From contig JAXMNU010000006.1 in assembly GCA_034670265.1 (NCBI GenBank), positions 157,135-221,134 of the forward strand: a stretch of DNA of 64,000 bases, read 5' to 3'. Shown here in pieces: positions 42,644 to 51,001 of this stretch. The translations under genes were made by a program, and so were the position numbers. The notes beneath the pieces were generated by a model. That model saw only the letters and a program-made list of their open reading frames with translations, searched no databases and had not been told where the DNA came from. This stretch comes from Halomarinibacterium sp034670265 (GTDB lineage: Bacteria > Bacteroidota > Bacteroidia > Flavobacteriales > Flavobacteriaceae). Each line of letters starts with the position of its first letter. Position 1 is the first letter of the stretch.

Positions 42644-43201
42644 TTACTTCGCAAATCTATCTTTAAAGGGAACTGTAACTCGAATACTACCCCATCCCAA
42701 GTACATGTCAACTCCTTCTTTACTGCCATCAAAAGCTATAGAAAAGGCTTCCAGAGAGTCTTTCTTAAATGTGACTGGCACTTTAATTCTGGCAACATCA
42801 TTCTTTTCGTTGTAAAAATAGGAACCCCAAACATTTACATCTTTACTAATAATGATTGTCCACGCTTTATCACCAGGAATTGTAAAAAGGGAATAAGTTC
42901 CTGCTTTAATTGGAGTTTCACCAAGAAACATATCCTTGTAAAATGTAATCTCTGTTGCTTCATTAGCACCCGTTCTCCAAACCTTGCCATTAGGAGCAAG
43001 ATCACTTAATGCTCTTCCTTTTAATTGGGGTCTGCTATAAATAACTTTAACTTCTTTTAAAGAAATCTTATAGTCGCTTGGATACGAAGCAGCATCCATA
43101 GGACTTACGTCTAGTTTGCTAAAATTTTGAGCTATAGATTCATTTGTAAAAGACAGAGCTAAGAATAAGAATAATGCTGTAATAATTGAATATTTTTTCA
43201 T
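42644..43201 (-). CDS. DUF2911 domain-containing exported protein
   Basis: A 185-residue protein with a signal peptide (I-I-T-A-L-F-L-F-L-A-L-S-F-T-N-E-S-I-A-Q). The DUF2911 core reads V-I-Y-S-R-P-Q-L-K-G-R ... L-A-P-N-G-K-V-W-R-T-G-A-N-E-A-T-E-I-T-F, then K-A-G-T-Y-S-L-F-T-I-P and a closing L-G-W-G-S-I-R-V-T-V-P-F. The family is common and uncharacterised in the Bacteroidota. It is monocistronic, ending at the shared terminator. Confidence 0.88.
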   Translation of the reverse strand: MKKYSIITALFLFLALSFTNESIAQNFSKLDVSPMDAASYPSDYKISLKEVKVIYSRPQLKGRALSDLAPNGKVWRTGANEATEITFYKDMFLGETPIKAGTYSLFTIPGDKAWTIIISKDVNVWGSYFYNEKNDVARIKVPVTFKKDSLEAFSIAFDGSKEGVDMYLGWGSIRVTVPFKDRFAK

Positions 43202-43475
43202 GATTTTAAAATTTTATTAAAAGTAATTTTTTTAGTGTTTAATAGACATAAAATTTTGTGAAAGTTTATAAAAGAATTTAAACTAAATTCGTGTTTTACA
43301 GCCTTTTGACTTTTCAACTAAAATAGGCTTAATTCTAAGATTGAAAAGCTATATTTTTTCCACAAAATTTGTTAATAACTTACCTGCTTTAAAATAGCGA
43401 AAACTATTGATTTTATTAGTGATATGGTTATATTTGTTTGTTGTGAAAAAAATGTAGTAAACAACCTAATTTTAT
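43202..43475. promoter_or_regulatory. gyrB upstream region with promoter and DnaA-box-like pair
   Basis: A 274-bp AT-rich gap between divergent genes. The gyrB promoter is clear: TTG at 43407-43409, 19-nt spacer, TATATTTG at 43429-43436. Upstream of it TTTTCCACA (43356-43364, one mismatch to the DnaA box TTATCCACA) and TGTTAATAA (43370-43378, reverse complement TTATTAACA) face each other 5 nt apart. These may be DnaA sites regulating gyrB; two weak boxes in AT-rich DNA do not make an origin. No gene is present. Confidence 0.5.
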
Positions 43476-45416
43476 ATGAGCGAAGAACAAAAAAAAGGTA
43501 GTTACGGAGCCGATAGTATTCAGGCGTTAGAAGGAATGGAACACGTGCGTATGCGCCCCTCCATGTACATTGGAGATGTAGGTGTTCGTGGACTCCATCA
43601 TTTGGTATATGAAGTAGTAGATAATTCCATTGATGAAGCCATGGGTGGTCATTGTGATACAATAAGCGTAATTATCAATGAAGATAACTCTGTTTCAGTA
43701 AAAGATAATGGTCGTGGTATCCCAGTGGATATGCACAAAAAAGAAGGTGTTTCGGCACTGGAAGTGGTGATGACCAAAATTGGAGCAGGAGGTAAATTTG
43801 ATAAGGACTCTTATAAAGTCTCAGGAGGATTACACGGAGTAGGAGTTTCAGTGGTTAATGCACTTTCTGAAAATTTAAAAGCCACTGTGTATCGCGATGG
43901 TAAAATTTGGGAGCAAGAGTACGAGCGAGGAAAGACTATGTATCCTGTAAAGGCAGTGGGCGAAACAACAGAACGTGGAACTATTGTAACCTTCAAGCCA
44001 GATGAGCAGATTTTTAAGCAGTCATTAGAATATAATTACGATACTCTGGCAAGTAGAATGCGTGAGCTTTCGTTTTTGAATAAAGGGATTACTATTACAT
44101 TGACTGATAGACGTGAAACAGATGACAATGGAGAATTTGTTTCTGAAGAATTTCACAGCGATGAAGGTTTAAAAGAATTTATTCGTTTTCTCGATGGTAA
44201 TCGTGAACCACTTATTGCCGAAGTAATAGCAATGGAAGGCGAAAAGAATGATATTCCTGTTGAGGTGGCAATGGTGTATAACACTTCATATAATGAAAAT
44301 CTACATAGCTACGTAAACAATATTAATACACACGAAGGTGGTACTCATTTAAGTGGGTTTCGTGCTGGTTTAACACGTACGCTGAAGAAATATGCAGATG
44401 CTTCAGGAATGTTGGATAAACTGAAATTTGAAATATCTGGAGATGATTTCCGTGAAGGATTAACCGCTATTATTTCAGTTAAAGTAGCTGAACCCCAATT
44501 CGAAGGACAGACTAAAACAAAACTTGGAAACCGCGAAGTTACTTCAGCTGTAAGTCAGGCTGTGTCTGAGATGCTTGAAAATTATTTGGAAGAAAATCCA
44601 AATGATGCTAAAATCATTGTTCAGAAAGTAATTTTAGCAGCAACAGCACGTCATGCGGCTCGTAAAGCACGTGAAATGGTACAGCGTAAAACCGTTATGG
44701 GTGGCGCTGGATTACCAGGAAAACTTTCCGATTGTTCTGAGCAGGATCCTTCAAAATGTGAAGTATTCCTTGTCGAGGGAGATTCAGCAGGCGGTACAGC
44801 AAAACAAGGACGTGATCGTAATTTTCAGGCTATTTTGCCCCTTCGAGGAAAGATTCTGAATGTAGAAAAAGCCATGCAACACAAGGTATTTGAAAATGAA
44901 GAGATTCGTAATATTTATACCGCTTTGGGTGTTACCATTGGTACCGAAGATGATAGCAAAGCATTAAACTTAGACAAACTTCGCTACCACAAAGTAGTAA
45001 TTATGTGTGATGCCGATGTGGATGGTAGTCATATTTCTACTCTAATTTTAACGTTTTTCTTCCGCTATATGAGAGAATTAGTAGAGGCAGGGTATGTTTA
45101 TATTGCTACGCCACCATTGTATTTGGTGAAAAAGGGACAAAAGAAAGAATATGCTTGGAGTGATAAAGAACGTGATGCATTAAATGAACAATTTGGAGGA
45201 AGTGCTAGCATTCAGCGTTACAAAGGTCTTGGAGAAATGAATGCCGAACAGCTTTGGGATACAACAATGAATCCTGATTTTAGAACACTTCGCCAAGTTA
45301 CTATCGATAATGGTACCGAAGCTGATAGAATTTTCTCTATGTTAATGGGAGACGAAGTTCCACCACGTAGAGAATTTATTGAAAAGAATGCTGTTTATGC
45401 AAATATTGACGCATAA
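43476..45416 (+). CDS. gyrB: DNA gyrase subunit B
   Basis: A 646-residue type IIA topoisomerase subunit. The GHKL ATPase domain has E-V-V-D-N-S-I-D-E-A, D-N-G-R-G-I-P-V-D and G-G-L-H-G-V-G-V-S-V-V-N-A-L-S. The transducer domain follows. The TOPRIM region has L-V-E-G-D-S-A-G-G-T-A-K-Q-G-R and D-A-D-V-D-G-S-H-I. It ends R-R-E-F-I-E-K-N-A-V-Y-A-N-I-D-A. The signature Q-R-Y-K-G-L-G-E-M-N is typical of GyrB rather than ParE. gyrA is not in the window. Confidence 0.97.
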   Translation: MSEEQKKGSYGADSIQALEGMEHVRMRPSMYIGDVGVRGLHHLVYEVVDNSIDEAMGGHCDTISVIINEDNSVSVKDNGRGIPVDMHKKEGVSALEVVMTKIGAGGKFDKDSYKVSGGLHGVGVSVVNALSENLKATVYRDGKIWEQEYERGKTMYPVKAVGETTERGTIVTFKPDEQIFKQSLEYNYDTLASRMRELSFLNKGITITLTDRRETDDNGEFVSEEFHSDEGLKEFIRFLDGNREPLIAEVIAMEGEKNDIPVEVAMVYNTSYNENLHSYVNNINTHEGGTHLSGFRAGLTRTLKKYADASGMLDKLKFEISGDDFREGLTAIISVKVAEPQFEGQTKTKLGNREVTSAVSQAVSEMLENYLEENPNDAKIIVQKVILAATARHAARKAREMVQRKTVMGGAGLPGKLSDCSEQDPSKCEVFLVEGDSAGGTAKQGRDRNFQAILPLRGKILNVEKAMQHKVFENEEIRNIYTALGVTIGTEDDSKALNLDKLRYHKVVIMCDADVDGSHISTLILTFFFRYMRELVEAGYVYIATPPLYLVKKGQKKEYAWSDKERDALNEQFGGSASIQRYKGLGEMNAEQLWDTTMNPDFRTLRQVTIDNGTEADRIFSMLMGDEVPPRREFIEKNAVYANIDA

Positions 45417-45439
45417 ATCTTAAAATATTAATTTGTTTA

Positions 45440-45469
45440 AAATACCCCTTAATGGGGTATTTTTTTTGT
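45440..45469 (+). terminator. Terminator after gyrB
   Basis: AAATACCCC and GGGGTATTT around TTAAT, followed by T residues; 24 nt after the gyrB stop. Confidence 0.88.
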
Positions 45470-45515
45470 TTTGAAGTTCCTATCTTTATTGAATCACTAA
45501 CCAAAAACCTTAAAA

Positions 45516-46565
45516 ATGAAAATAATTAAAATTGTATTATGCATTTTATTATTAAATCAAGTTTCTCATGCACAGCAACTTGAAAGTATTCTATTAGCAG
45601 CACAAGATGCAGAGCGTCTAACGCAAGCTTACATAAATCCAGCATTAAAGGGTATTGTTTACAGTATGAATGATGGTTGGTATACTACTGGTAAAACTCA
45701 TGAACTATTTGGTTTCGATATTACCATAGGCGCAAATTTGGCTTTAGTTCCAGAGGAAGATAAAGAATTTCTTTTTCGATCTTCAGATTATAATTTTGTA
45801 ACCTCACAAGTTGGAAGTCAACAAAATGTTTCAACCGTATTAGGAGATGATACCGATGGTACTGTCTTTGACGTAAGAATACCTGTAGGGGATGGTACCG
45901 TAAAAGTAGCAGAATTTGAAATGCCTGGCGGAATAGGAGAAGATTTTCCATTAAAAGGAGTGCCAGCTCCTATTGTACAAGTAGGATTAGGATTACCCTA
46001 TAGCACCGATTTTAAACTTCGTTTTGTGCCTAATCTTGGTATTGATGATAAAGTGAAAAATTTTGTCATTGGATTAGGTTTACAACATAATGTTTCACAA
46101 TACATCCCTGCAATGGATGAGTCTCCCTTTAGCTTAAGTGCACTTGTAGCTTACGGAAATACAAAAGTAACCTATGCTATTGATGATGAGGATGCACTTG
46201 ATGATGTTACTGTTGTAAATGGAGAAGCTGAATTTAAGTTGAACACCCTATCGATACAGGCAATTGGCTCTGTAGATTTAAAAATTGTAGATTTTTTTGG
46301 CTCCATTGGCTTTGGCAGAGGTGGTAGTAAGCTTGCTTTAAATGGGGATTATACACTTACGTATCAATTGGAAGATAATGATGGAAATAATATAGGAACG
46401 GTTCAGGAAACCATATCAAATCCTTTAAATTTTAAAGCCGATGTAAATAGTGTTCGACTAGGTCTTGGGACACGAATTAATTTAAGTGTTTTTAAAATAT
46501 TTGCTTCCTATACACTTCAGGAGTATAGTAATATTTCAGCAGGAATTGCTGTAAGTGTTCGTTAA
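45516..46565 (+). CDS. DUF6588-type outer-membrane protein
   Basis: A 349-residue exported protein with signal peptide (I-V-L-C-I-L-L-L-N-Q-V-S-H-A-Q). The N-terminus of the mature chain reads A-Q-D-A-E-R-L-T-Q-A-Y-I-N-P-A-L-K-G-I-V-Y-S-M-N-D-G-W-Y-T-T-G-K-T-H, as in the DUF6588 family of Bacteroidota. The rest alternates beta strands typical of an outer-membrane barrel (F-K-I-F-A-S-Y-T-L-Q-E-Y-S-N-I-S-A-G-I-A-V-S-V-R at the end). Function unknown. It is probably monocistronic between gyrB and mdh. Confidence 0.78.
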   Translation: MKIIKIVLCILLLNQVSHAQQLESILLAAQDAERLTQAYINPALKGIVYSMNDGWYTTGKTHELFGFDITIGANLALVPEEDKEFLFRSSDYNFVTSQVGSQQNVSTVLGDDTDGTVFDVRIPVGDGTVKVAEFEMPGGIGEDFPLKGVPAPIVQVGLGLPYSTDFKLRFVPNLGIDDKVKNFVIGLGLQHNVSQYIPAMDESPFSLSALVAYGNTKVTYAIDDEDALDDVTVVNGEAEFKLNTLSIQAIGSVDLKIVDFFGSIGFGRGGSKLALNGDYTLTYQLEDNDGNNIGTVQETISNPLNFKADVNSVRLGLGTRINLSVFKIFASYTLQEYSNISAGIAVSVR

Positions 46566-46644
46566 CACTATTAAACTGAAAGGATTAATTTTTCAGAAAT
46601 CAATTTTGTTTATCCTAATAGTAGGATGACTGTCAATAAATTGA

Positions 46645-46652
46645 TACTTTTG
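46645..46652 (+). promoter_or_regulatory. mdh promoter, -7 element TACTTTTG
   Basis: Perfect TAnnTTTG, 56 nt before the mdh ATG. It implies a leader of about 50 nt, longer than most in this window. A short CTGAAAATTCAG dyad lies in that leader. Confidence 0.6.
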
Positions 46653-46708
46653 CACCGTCTGAAAATTCAGATTTTAAAAGAAATATTCAACTTAAAATTA
46701 AAGAGATA

Positions 46709-47635
46709 ATGAAAGTTACTGTGGTAGGAGCAGGTGCTGTTGGTGCAAGTTGTGCCGAGTACATTGCTATTAAAGATTTTGCAAGCGAAGTAGTATTATT
46801 AGACATTAAAGAAGGATATGCAGAAGGTAAAGCAATGGATCTTATGCAAACGGCTCCTTTAAATGGTTTTGATACCAAAATTACGGGTTCTACTAATGAT
46901 TATTCAAAAACAGCAGGGAGTCAAATTTGTGTTATCACTTCAGGAATTCCTAGAAAACCTGGAATGACTCGAGAGGAATTAATTGGAATCAACGCTGGTA
47001 TTGTTAAAACAGTAGCAACAAGTTTGGTAAAGCATTCTCCAGATACCATTTTGATTGTGGTGAGTAACCCAATGGATACCATGACCTATTTGGCTCATAA
47101 AGTAACTGGATTGCCTAAAAATAGAATTATAGGAATGGGTGGTGCCTTGGATAGTGCGCGTTTTAAATATCGTTTAGCCGAAGCTTTAGGCGCTCCTTTA
47201 AGCGATGTGGATGGAATGGTAATTGGAGGTCATAGCGACACTGGAATGATTCCATTAACGCGTTTAGCTACTAGAAATAGCGTGCCTGTTTCTAAGTTTA
47301 TTTCGGAAGAAAGACTACAACAAGTTATGGAAGATACCAAAGTTGGTGGGGCAACATTAACCAAATTATTAGGGACTTCGGCTTGGTATGCTCCTGGAGC
47401 TGCTGTTTCAGCCTTAGTGCAAGCCATTGCTTGTGACCAAAAGAAAATGTTTCCATGTTCTACCATGTTAGACGGAGAGTATGGAATGGAAGATATCTGT
47501 ATAGGTGTTCCTGTCATTTTAGGAAAGAATGGAATTGAAAAAATTGTTTCCTTAGAATTAAATGATGCTGAAAAAGCACATATGAAAGAAAGTGCCGAGG
47601 GCGTAAGTAAAACAAACGCTTTACTCGAATTATAA
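46709..47635 (+). CDS. mdh: Malate dehydrogenase (LDH-like type)
   Basis: A 308-residue NAD-dependent enzyme. The Rossmann motif is V-V-G-A-G-A-V-G-A-S-C-A-E-Y-I; the substrate Arg loop is G-I-P-R-K-P-G-M-T-R-E-E-L; V-S-N-P-M-D-T-M-T-Y follows. The active-site His lies in V-I-G-G-H-S-D-T-G-M-I-P-L. The Asp at the end of strand two (V-L-L-D-I-K-E-G) indicates NAD rather than NADP preference. The R-K-P-G-M-T-R sequence favours malate over lactate. TCA-cycle function, unlinked to gltA here. Confidence 0.96.
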   Translation: MKVTVVGAGAVGASCAEYIAIKDFASEVVLLDIKEGYAEGKAMDLMQTAPLNGFDTKITGSTNDYSKTAGSQICVITSGIPRKPGMTREELIGINAGIVKTVATSLVKHSPDTILIVVSNPMDTMTYLAHKVTGLPKNRIIGMGGALDSARFKYRLAEALGAPLSDVDGMVIGGHSDTGMIPLTRLATRNSVPVSKFISEERLQQVMEDTKVGGATLTKLLGTSAWYAPGAAVSALVQAIACDQKKMFPCSTMLDGEYGMEDICIGVPVILGKNGIEKIVSLELNDAEKAHMKESAEGVSKTNALLEL

Positions 47636-47661
47636 GTAAAATCAAACTTGTTTTAAATATT

Positions 47662-47687
47662 AAAAGCCGACGTAAGTCGGCTTTTTT
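47662..47687. terminator. Bidirectional terminator between mdh and the ribonucleotide reductase gene
   Basis: AAAAGCCGAC and GTCGGCTTTT form a 10-bp stem with a GTAA tetraloop, with T runs on both strands; flanking genes converge. Confidence 0.9.
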
Positions 47688-47712
47688 ATTGTCAATATAC
47701 CTAGCCTAGTCA

Positions 47713-50265
47713 TTACCCACACTTCGAAGAACCACAGTCCTTACAAGTTAAACAGCCTTCCTGGTAAATAAGTGCGGTGCTGTTACAATTTTCACATTTT
47801 TGTTTGTGAGCTTCGGTACCATCTGCAATATATCGTTTTAAGGCACGGGCAACACCGTTTTTCCAGGTGTTAATACTCTCGCTGTCTAATTGTAAACTAT
47901 TAATAAGTTCCACCACTTTATCAATAGGCATTCCGTGTCGTAATGTGCTGCTTATTAATTTTGCATAGTTCCAATATTCTGGGTTGAATTTATGCGAAAG
48001 CCCTTCAATGGTAGTTTTATAACCTCTCTTGTTTTTATACTGAAAGTCGTATCGCGAAGTTCCATCTTCATTTCGGTTTTTAATAATTAAACCTTCATTC
48101 ACCCAACGGGGAATTAAAATCCCATCTTCGTCATCGGCAAAACCAGTAAAAATTTCGTAGGGTTTTTCATCAATTAAGCCTATAAAAGCAATCCATTTGT
48201 CTTTGTTATTCTGAAATCGAACCACATCTGCAACCAAGGTTTCTGGTCGTTTGGTTGGGAACGAGGTTAAGGTTTCAGCCTCTTCTTCGTTCTTTTCTTC
48301 GTTTGAAATTAAAACCCCAGAACGTGAACCATCGCGATATACCGTAACACCTTTACAGCCTGCTTGCCAAGCTTCAAGGTAGAGTTTCCCAACCAATTCT
48401 TCGGTAGCATCGTTTGGCAAATTTATGGTTACCGAAATAGAATGATCCACCCATTTTTGAACAGCGCCCTGCATTCTCACTTTGCTTAACCAATCTACAT
48501 CGTTAGAAGTAGCTTTGTAGTAAGGAGATTTTTTTACAATTTTATTTAGTTCTTGTTGGCTGTAATTTTTGTCGGTAGAGATTCCATTCACCTCCATCCA
48601 TTGTTTAAATCGGTGATGAAAAACCACATATTCTTCCCAGCTATCTCCAACTTCGTCCACAAAATCGACTCGTACATTTTTATCGTTAGGATTTACTTTT
48701 CTTCTTCTTTTATAAACGGGAAGGAAAACTGGCTCGATACCCGAAGTGGTCTGTGTCATTAAACTGGTTGTTCCTGTGGGAGCTATGGTGAGCAGTGCTA
48801 TATTTCTTCTGCCGTATTCTAGCATGTCGAAATACAATTTTTCATCGGCTTCTTTAAGTCGAAGAATAAACGGATTGTTTTTTTCTCTTTCAGAATCAAA
48901 TATTTTGAAAGCTCCTCTTTCTTTTGCGGCATATACTGATGCGCGATAAGCTTCCACAGCAACCGTCTTGTGTATTTCAACCGAAAAATCAATACCTTCT
49001 TTGCTTCCGTATTTTATTCCTAAAGAGGCAAGCATATCACCTTCTGCGGTGATGCCAATTCCAGTTCTACGACCTTCTTCGGCTTTTCTTTTAATGTTTA
49101 ACCATAAATTTCTTTCAACGGCTTTTACTTCATCGCTTTGCGGATCTGCATCAATTTTGGCAATAATGGCATCTACTTTTTCAAGTTCCAAATCGATAAT
49201 GTCATCCATTAATCGTTGGGCTATAGCGATGTGTTTTTTGAAAAGTGGGAAATTGAAATACGCTTTTTTTGTAAAAGGCTCTTCTACATATGAAAATAAA
49301 TTAATGGCCAGTAAACGACAGGAATCATAAGGGCAAAGTGGAATTTCACCGCATGGGTTAGTTGAAACTGTTTTAAAGCCAAGGTCTGAATAGCAATCTG
49401 GAACCGATTCTTTAATTATGGTATCCCAAAAAAGGATGCCGGGTTCGGCAGATTTCCATGCATTGTGAACTATTTTATTCCATAATCTTTTGGCTTCAAT
49501 ATTTTTTGAAAGCTTTGGATTATCACTATTTACAGGATATTTTTGGGTATAATTAGTACCATCTTTTACAGCTTGCATAAAGGCATCGTCAATACGTACC
49601 GAAACATTGGCACCCGTAACTTTACCTTGTTCCATTTTGGCATCGATAAAATCTTCAGAATCTGGATGGTTTATAGAAACGGAAAGCATTAATGCGCCAC
49701 GACGCCCATCTTGAGCTACTTCTCGAGTGGAGTTTGAATAGCGCTCCATAAAAGGTACAATCCCAGTTGAGGTAAGTGCCGAATTTTTCACAGGAGAGCC
49801 TTTAGGGCGAATATGTGACAAATCGTGGCCTACACCGCCACGACGTTTCATCAATTGCACTTGTTCTTGGTCAATTTTCATAATGCCACCGTAGGAATCT
49901 GAATTTCCTTCATTGCCAATAACAAAACAATTTGAAAGTGAAGCGATTTGATACGGGTTACCAATACCTGCCATGGGACTACCCTGTGGAACAATATATT
50001 TAAAGTCTTTAATGACTTCAAAAACATCACCTTCACTCATTGGATTTGGGTATCGCTGTTCAATTCGAGCAATTTCTCTTGCGATACGTCTATGCATATC
50101 GTTGGGAGTCTTTTCATAGAGGTTTCCGTTTGAATCTTTTAAAGCATATTTATTAATCCAAACACGAGCCGCTAGGTCATCTCCATTAAAATAATCGATA
50201 GAGGCATTAAAAGCTTCTTCTTGTGTATAGGTTTTTTGAATTTCGGCAACTTTATTTACTTGCAT
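47713..50265 (-). CDS. nrdJ: Adenosylcobalamin-dependent (class II) ribonucleotide reductase
   Basis: An 850-residue class II reductase. Active-site features are L-S-N-C-F-V, the finger-loop region N-P-C-G-E-I-P-L-C, and N-L-P-N-D-A-T-E-E-L. The radical-relay segment I-A-P-T-G-T-T-S-L is also present. The C-terminus carries a zinc-ribbon-like C-E-N-C ... C-L-T-C-K-D-C-G-S-S-K-C-G that includes the reducing cysteine pair. It makes deoxyribonucleotides using vitamin B12 and does not need oxygen. I saw no cobalamin riboswitch in the 276-bp upstream gap. A divergent TonB receptor operon lies next door. Confidence 0.94.
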   Translation of the reverse strand: MQVNKVAEIQKTYTQEEAFNASIDYFNGDDLAARVWINKYALKDSNGNLYEKTPNDMHRRIAREIARIEQRYPNPMSEGDVFEVIKDFKYIVPQGSPMAGIGNPYQIASLSNCFVIGNEGNSDSYGGIMKIDQEQVQLMKRRGGVGHDLSHIRPKGSPVKNSALTSTGIVPFMERYSNSTREVAQDGRRGALMLSVSINHPDSEDFIDAKMEQGKVTGANVSVRIDDAFMQAVKDGTNYTQKYPVNSDNPKLSKNIEAKRLWNKIVHNAWKSAEPGILFWDTIIKESVPDCYSDLGFKTVSTNPCGEIPLCPYDSCRLLAINLFSYVEEPFTKKAYFNFPLFKKHIAIAQRLMDDIIDLELEKVDAIIAKIDADPQSDEVKAVERNLWLNIKRKAEEGRRTGIGITAEGDMLASLGIKYGSKEGIDFSVEIHKTVAVEAYRASVYAAKERGAFKIFDSEREKNNPFILRLKEADEKLYFDMLEYGRRNIALLTIAPTGTTSLMTQTTSGIEPVFLPVYKRRRKVNPNDKNVRVDFVDEVGDSWEEYVVFHHRFKQWMEVNGISTDKNYSQQELNKIVKKSPYYKATSNDVDWLSKVRMQGAVQKWVDHSISVTINLPNDATEELVGKLYLEAWQAGCKGVTVYRDGSRSGVLISNEEKNEEEAETLTSFPTKRPETLVADVVRFQNNKDKWIAFIGLIDEKPYEIFTGFADDEDGILIPRWVNEGLIIKNRNEDGTSRYDFQYKNKRGYKTTIEGLSHKFNPEYWNYAKLISSTLRHGMPIDKVVELINSLQLDSESINTWKNGVARALKRYIADGTEAHKQKCENCNSTALIYQEGCLTCKDCGSSKCG

Positions 50266-50541
50266 TGGGGGTCTTTTTTGAAATGTTTAATTGGAATAAT
50301 TTTGGTATGTAAATATAGTGAAATTGAAGTTTAATCTTTAAAGTAAAAAAAATAAGTTATCAAATAACATTTATTAACTAATTAAAAATCAGATATATAA
50401 TATTTTATTAACAATATAAAGTTCACAAATTTTGTAAGCTTGCAAAATTTTTAATAGATATGATTAATCTGATTTATTTTCTTTAAAAAAAGTGATAAAA
50501 GTCATAATTTATAGAATAGCACTTACCCTATCTTTGCTGTT
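50266..50541. promoter_or_regulatory. Divergent AT-rich regulatory gap between nrdJ and the copper operon
   Basis: No gene is present. On the plus strand a perfect -7 element TATCTTTG (50529-50536) serves the GTG-started gene at 50542. On the minus strand TATATTTA (about 50311-50318) may serve nrdJ; it sits inside a half match to an NrdR-like box (CACTATAT). TTATTAAC occurs twice (50371 and 50405) and GTTAT-CAA-ATAAC forms a dyad (50356-50368). None of these is conclusive at this AT content. Confidence 0.45.
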
Positions 50542-50916
50542 GTGAAAAATGTAATTCTCATAGTAGTTTCGGTGTTCATACTTACAAAGCCTTTATGGCC
50601 TGTAGTTGATTACGTGGTAAATTACAATTATATTATTGAAAAACTTTGTGAGAATAGAGATAAACCTGAGATGCAATGTAATGGTAAATGCTATTTGGCA
50701 AAACAATTTGCAAAGCAATCTGCTGAAGAGGATCAAAATCCTTTTAAAGGTAAAACTTCAAAAATTGAGATACCTCAGTTTATTATTTCAGAAAAAATAA
50801 CGGAATATTTATTTGCTTTGGAGTCCGAAATGGATTCCACTACAGAAATAAATTATGTTCCTAATTTAACTACTTCACTGTTCACTTCAAAAATCCTTCA
50901 CCCACCTAGAGTTTGA
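50542..50916 (+). CDS. Small Cys-containing membrane-anchored protein of the copper operon
   Basis: A 124-residue protein starting with GTG at 50542. An in-frame stop at 50512-50514 limits upstream extension, and the next Met is residue 44. An N-terminal hydrophobic helix (V-I-L-I-V-V-S-V-F-I-L-T-K-P-L-W-P) is followed by C36 and M44-x-C46-x-x-x-C50 (E-M-Q-C-N-G-K-C-Y-L), then a charged region. It ends H-P-P-R-V. The Met/Cys pattern fits soft-metal binding. Homologues with C-N-G-K-C-Y-L are, as I recall, common in Bacteroidota beside TonB receptors. First gene of the operon with a promoter 5 nt upstream of the start. Confidence 0.72.
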   Translation: MKNVILIVVSVFILTKPLWPVVDYVVNYNYIIEKLCENRDKPEMQCNGKCYLAKQFAKQSAEEDQNPFKGKTSKIEIPQFIISEKITEYLFALESEMDSTTEINYVPNLTTSLFTSKILHPPRV

Positions 50917-50949
50917 TATTTTAGAGTAATGGTTCTTACCAAAAGTTAC

Positions 50950-50962
50950 CGAGTTTAACTCG
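50950..50962 (+). other. Dyad CGAGTT-T-AACTCG before the copper receptor gene
   Basis: A perfect 6-bp inverted repeat around a central T, extended by GTTAC/GTAGC and AAAAGT/ACTTTTT flanks into an imperfect hairpin. It lies in the gap between the small Cys protein and the receptor gene. It could be an operator or an RNA hairpin that adjusts relative expression. Confidence 0.4.
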
Positions 50963-51001
50963 ATGTAGCCTTACTTTTTAATTTATCAAAATAATAACAA
51001 A

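Noticed and set aside
47636..47712. Possible small RNA between mdh and nrdJ
   Set aside because: The only structure is the shared bidirectional terminator.
50308..50325. Possible NrdR box upstream of nrdJ
   Set aside because: Only one half (CACTATAT) fits the consensus and a second box is missing; the same bases can serve as a -7 element.
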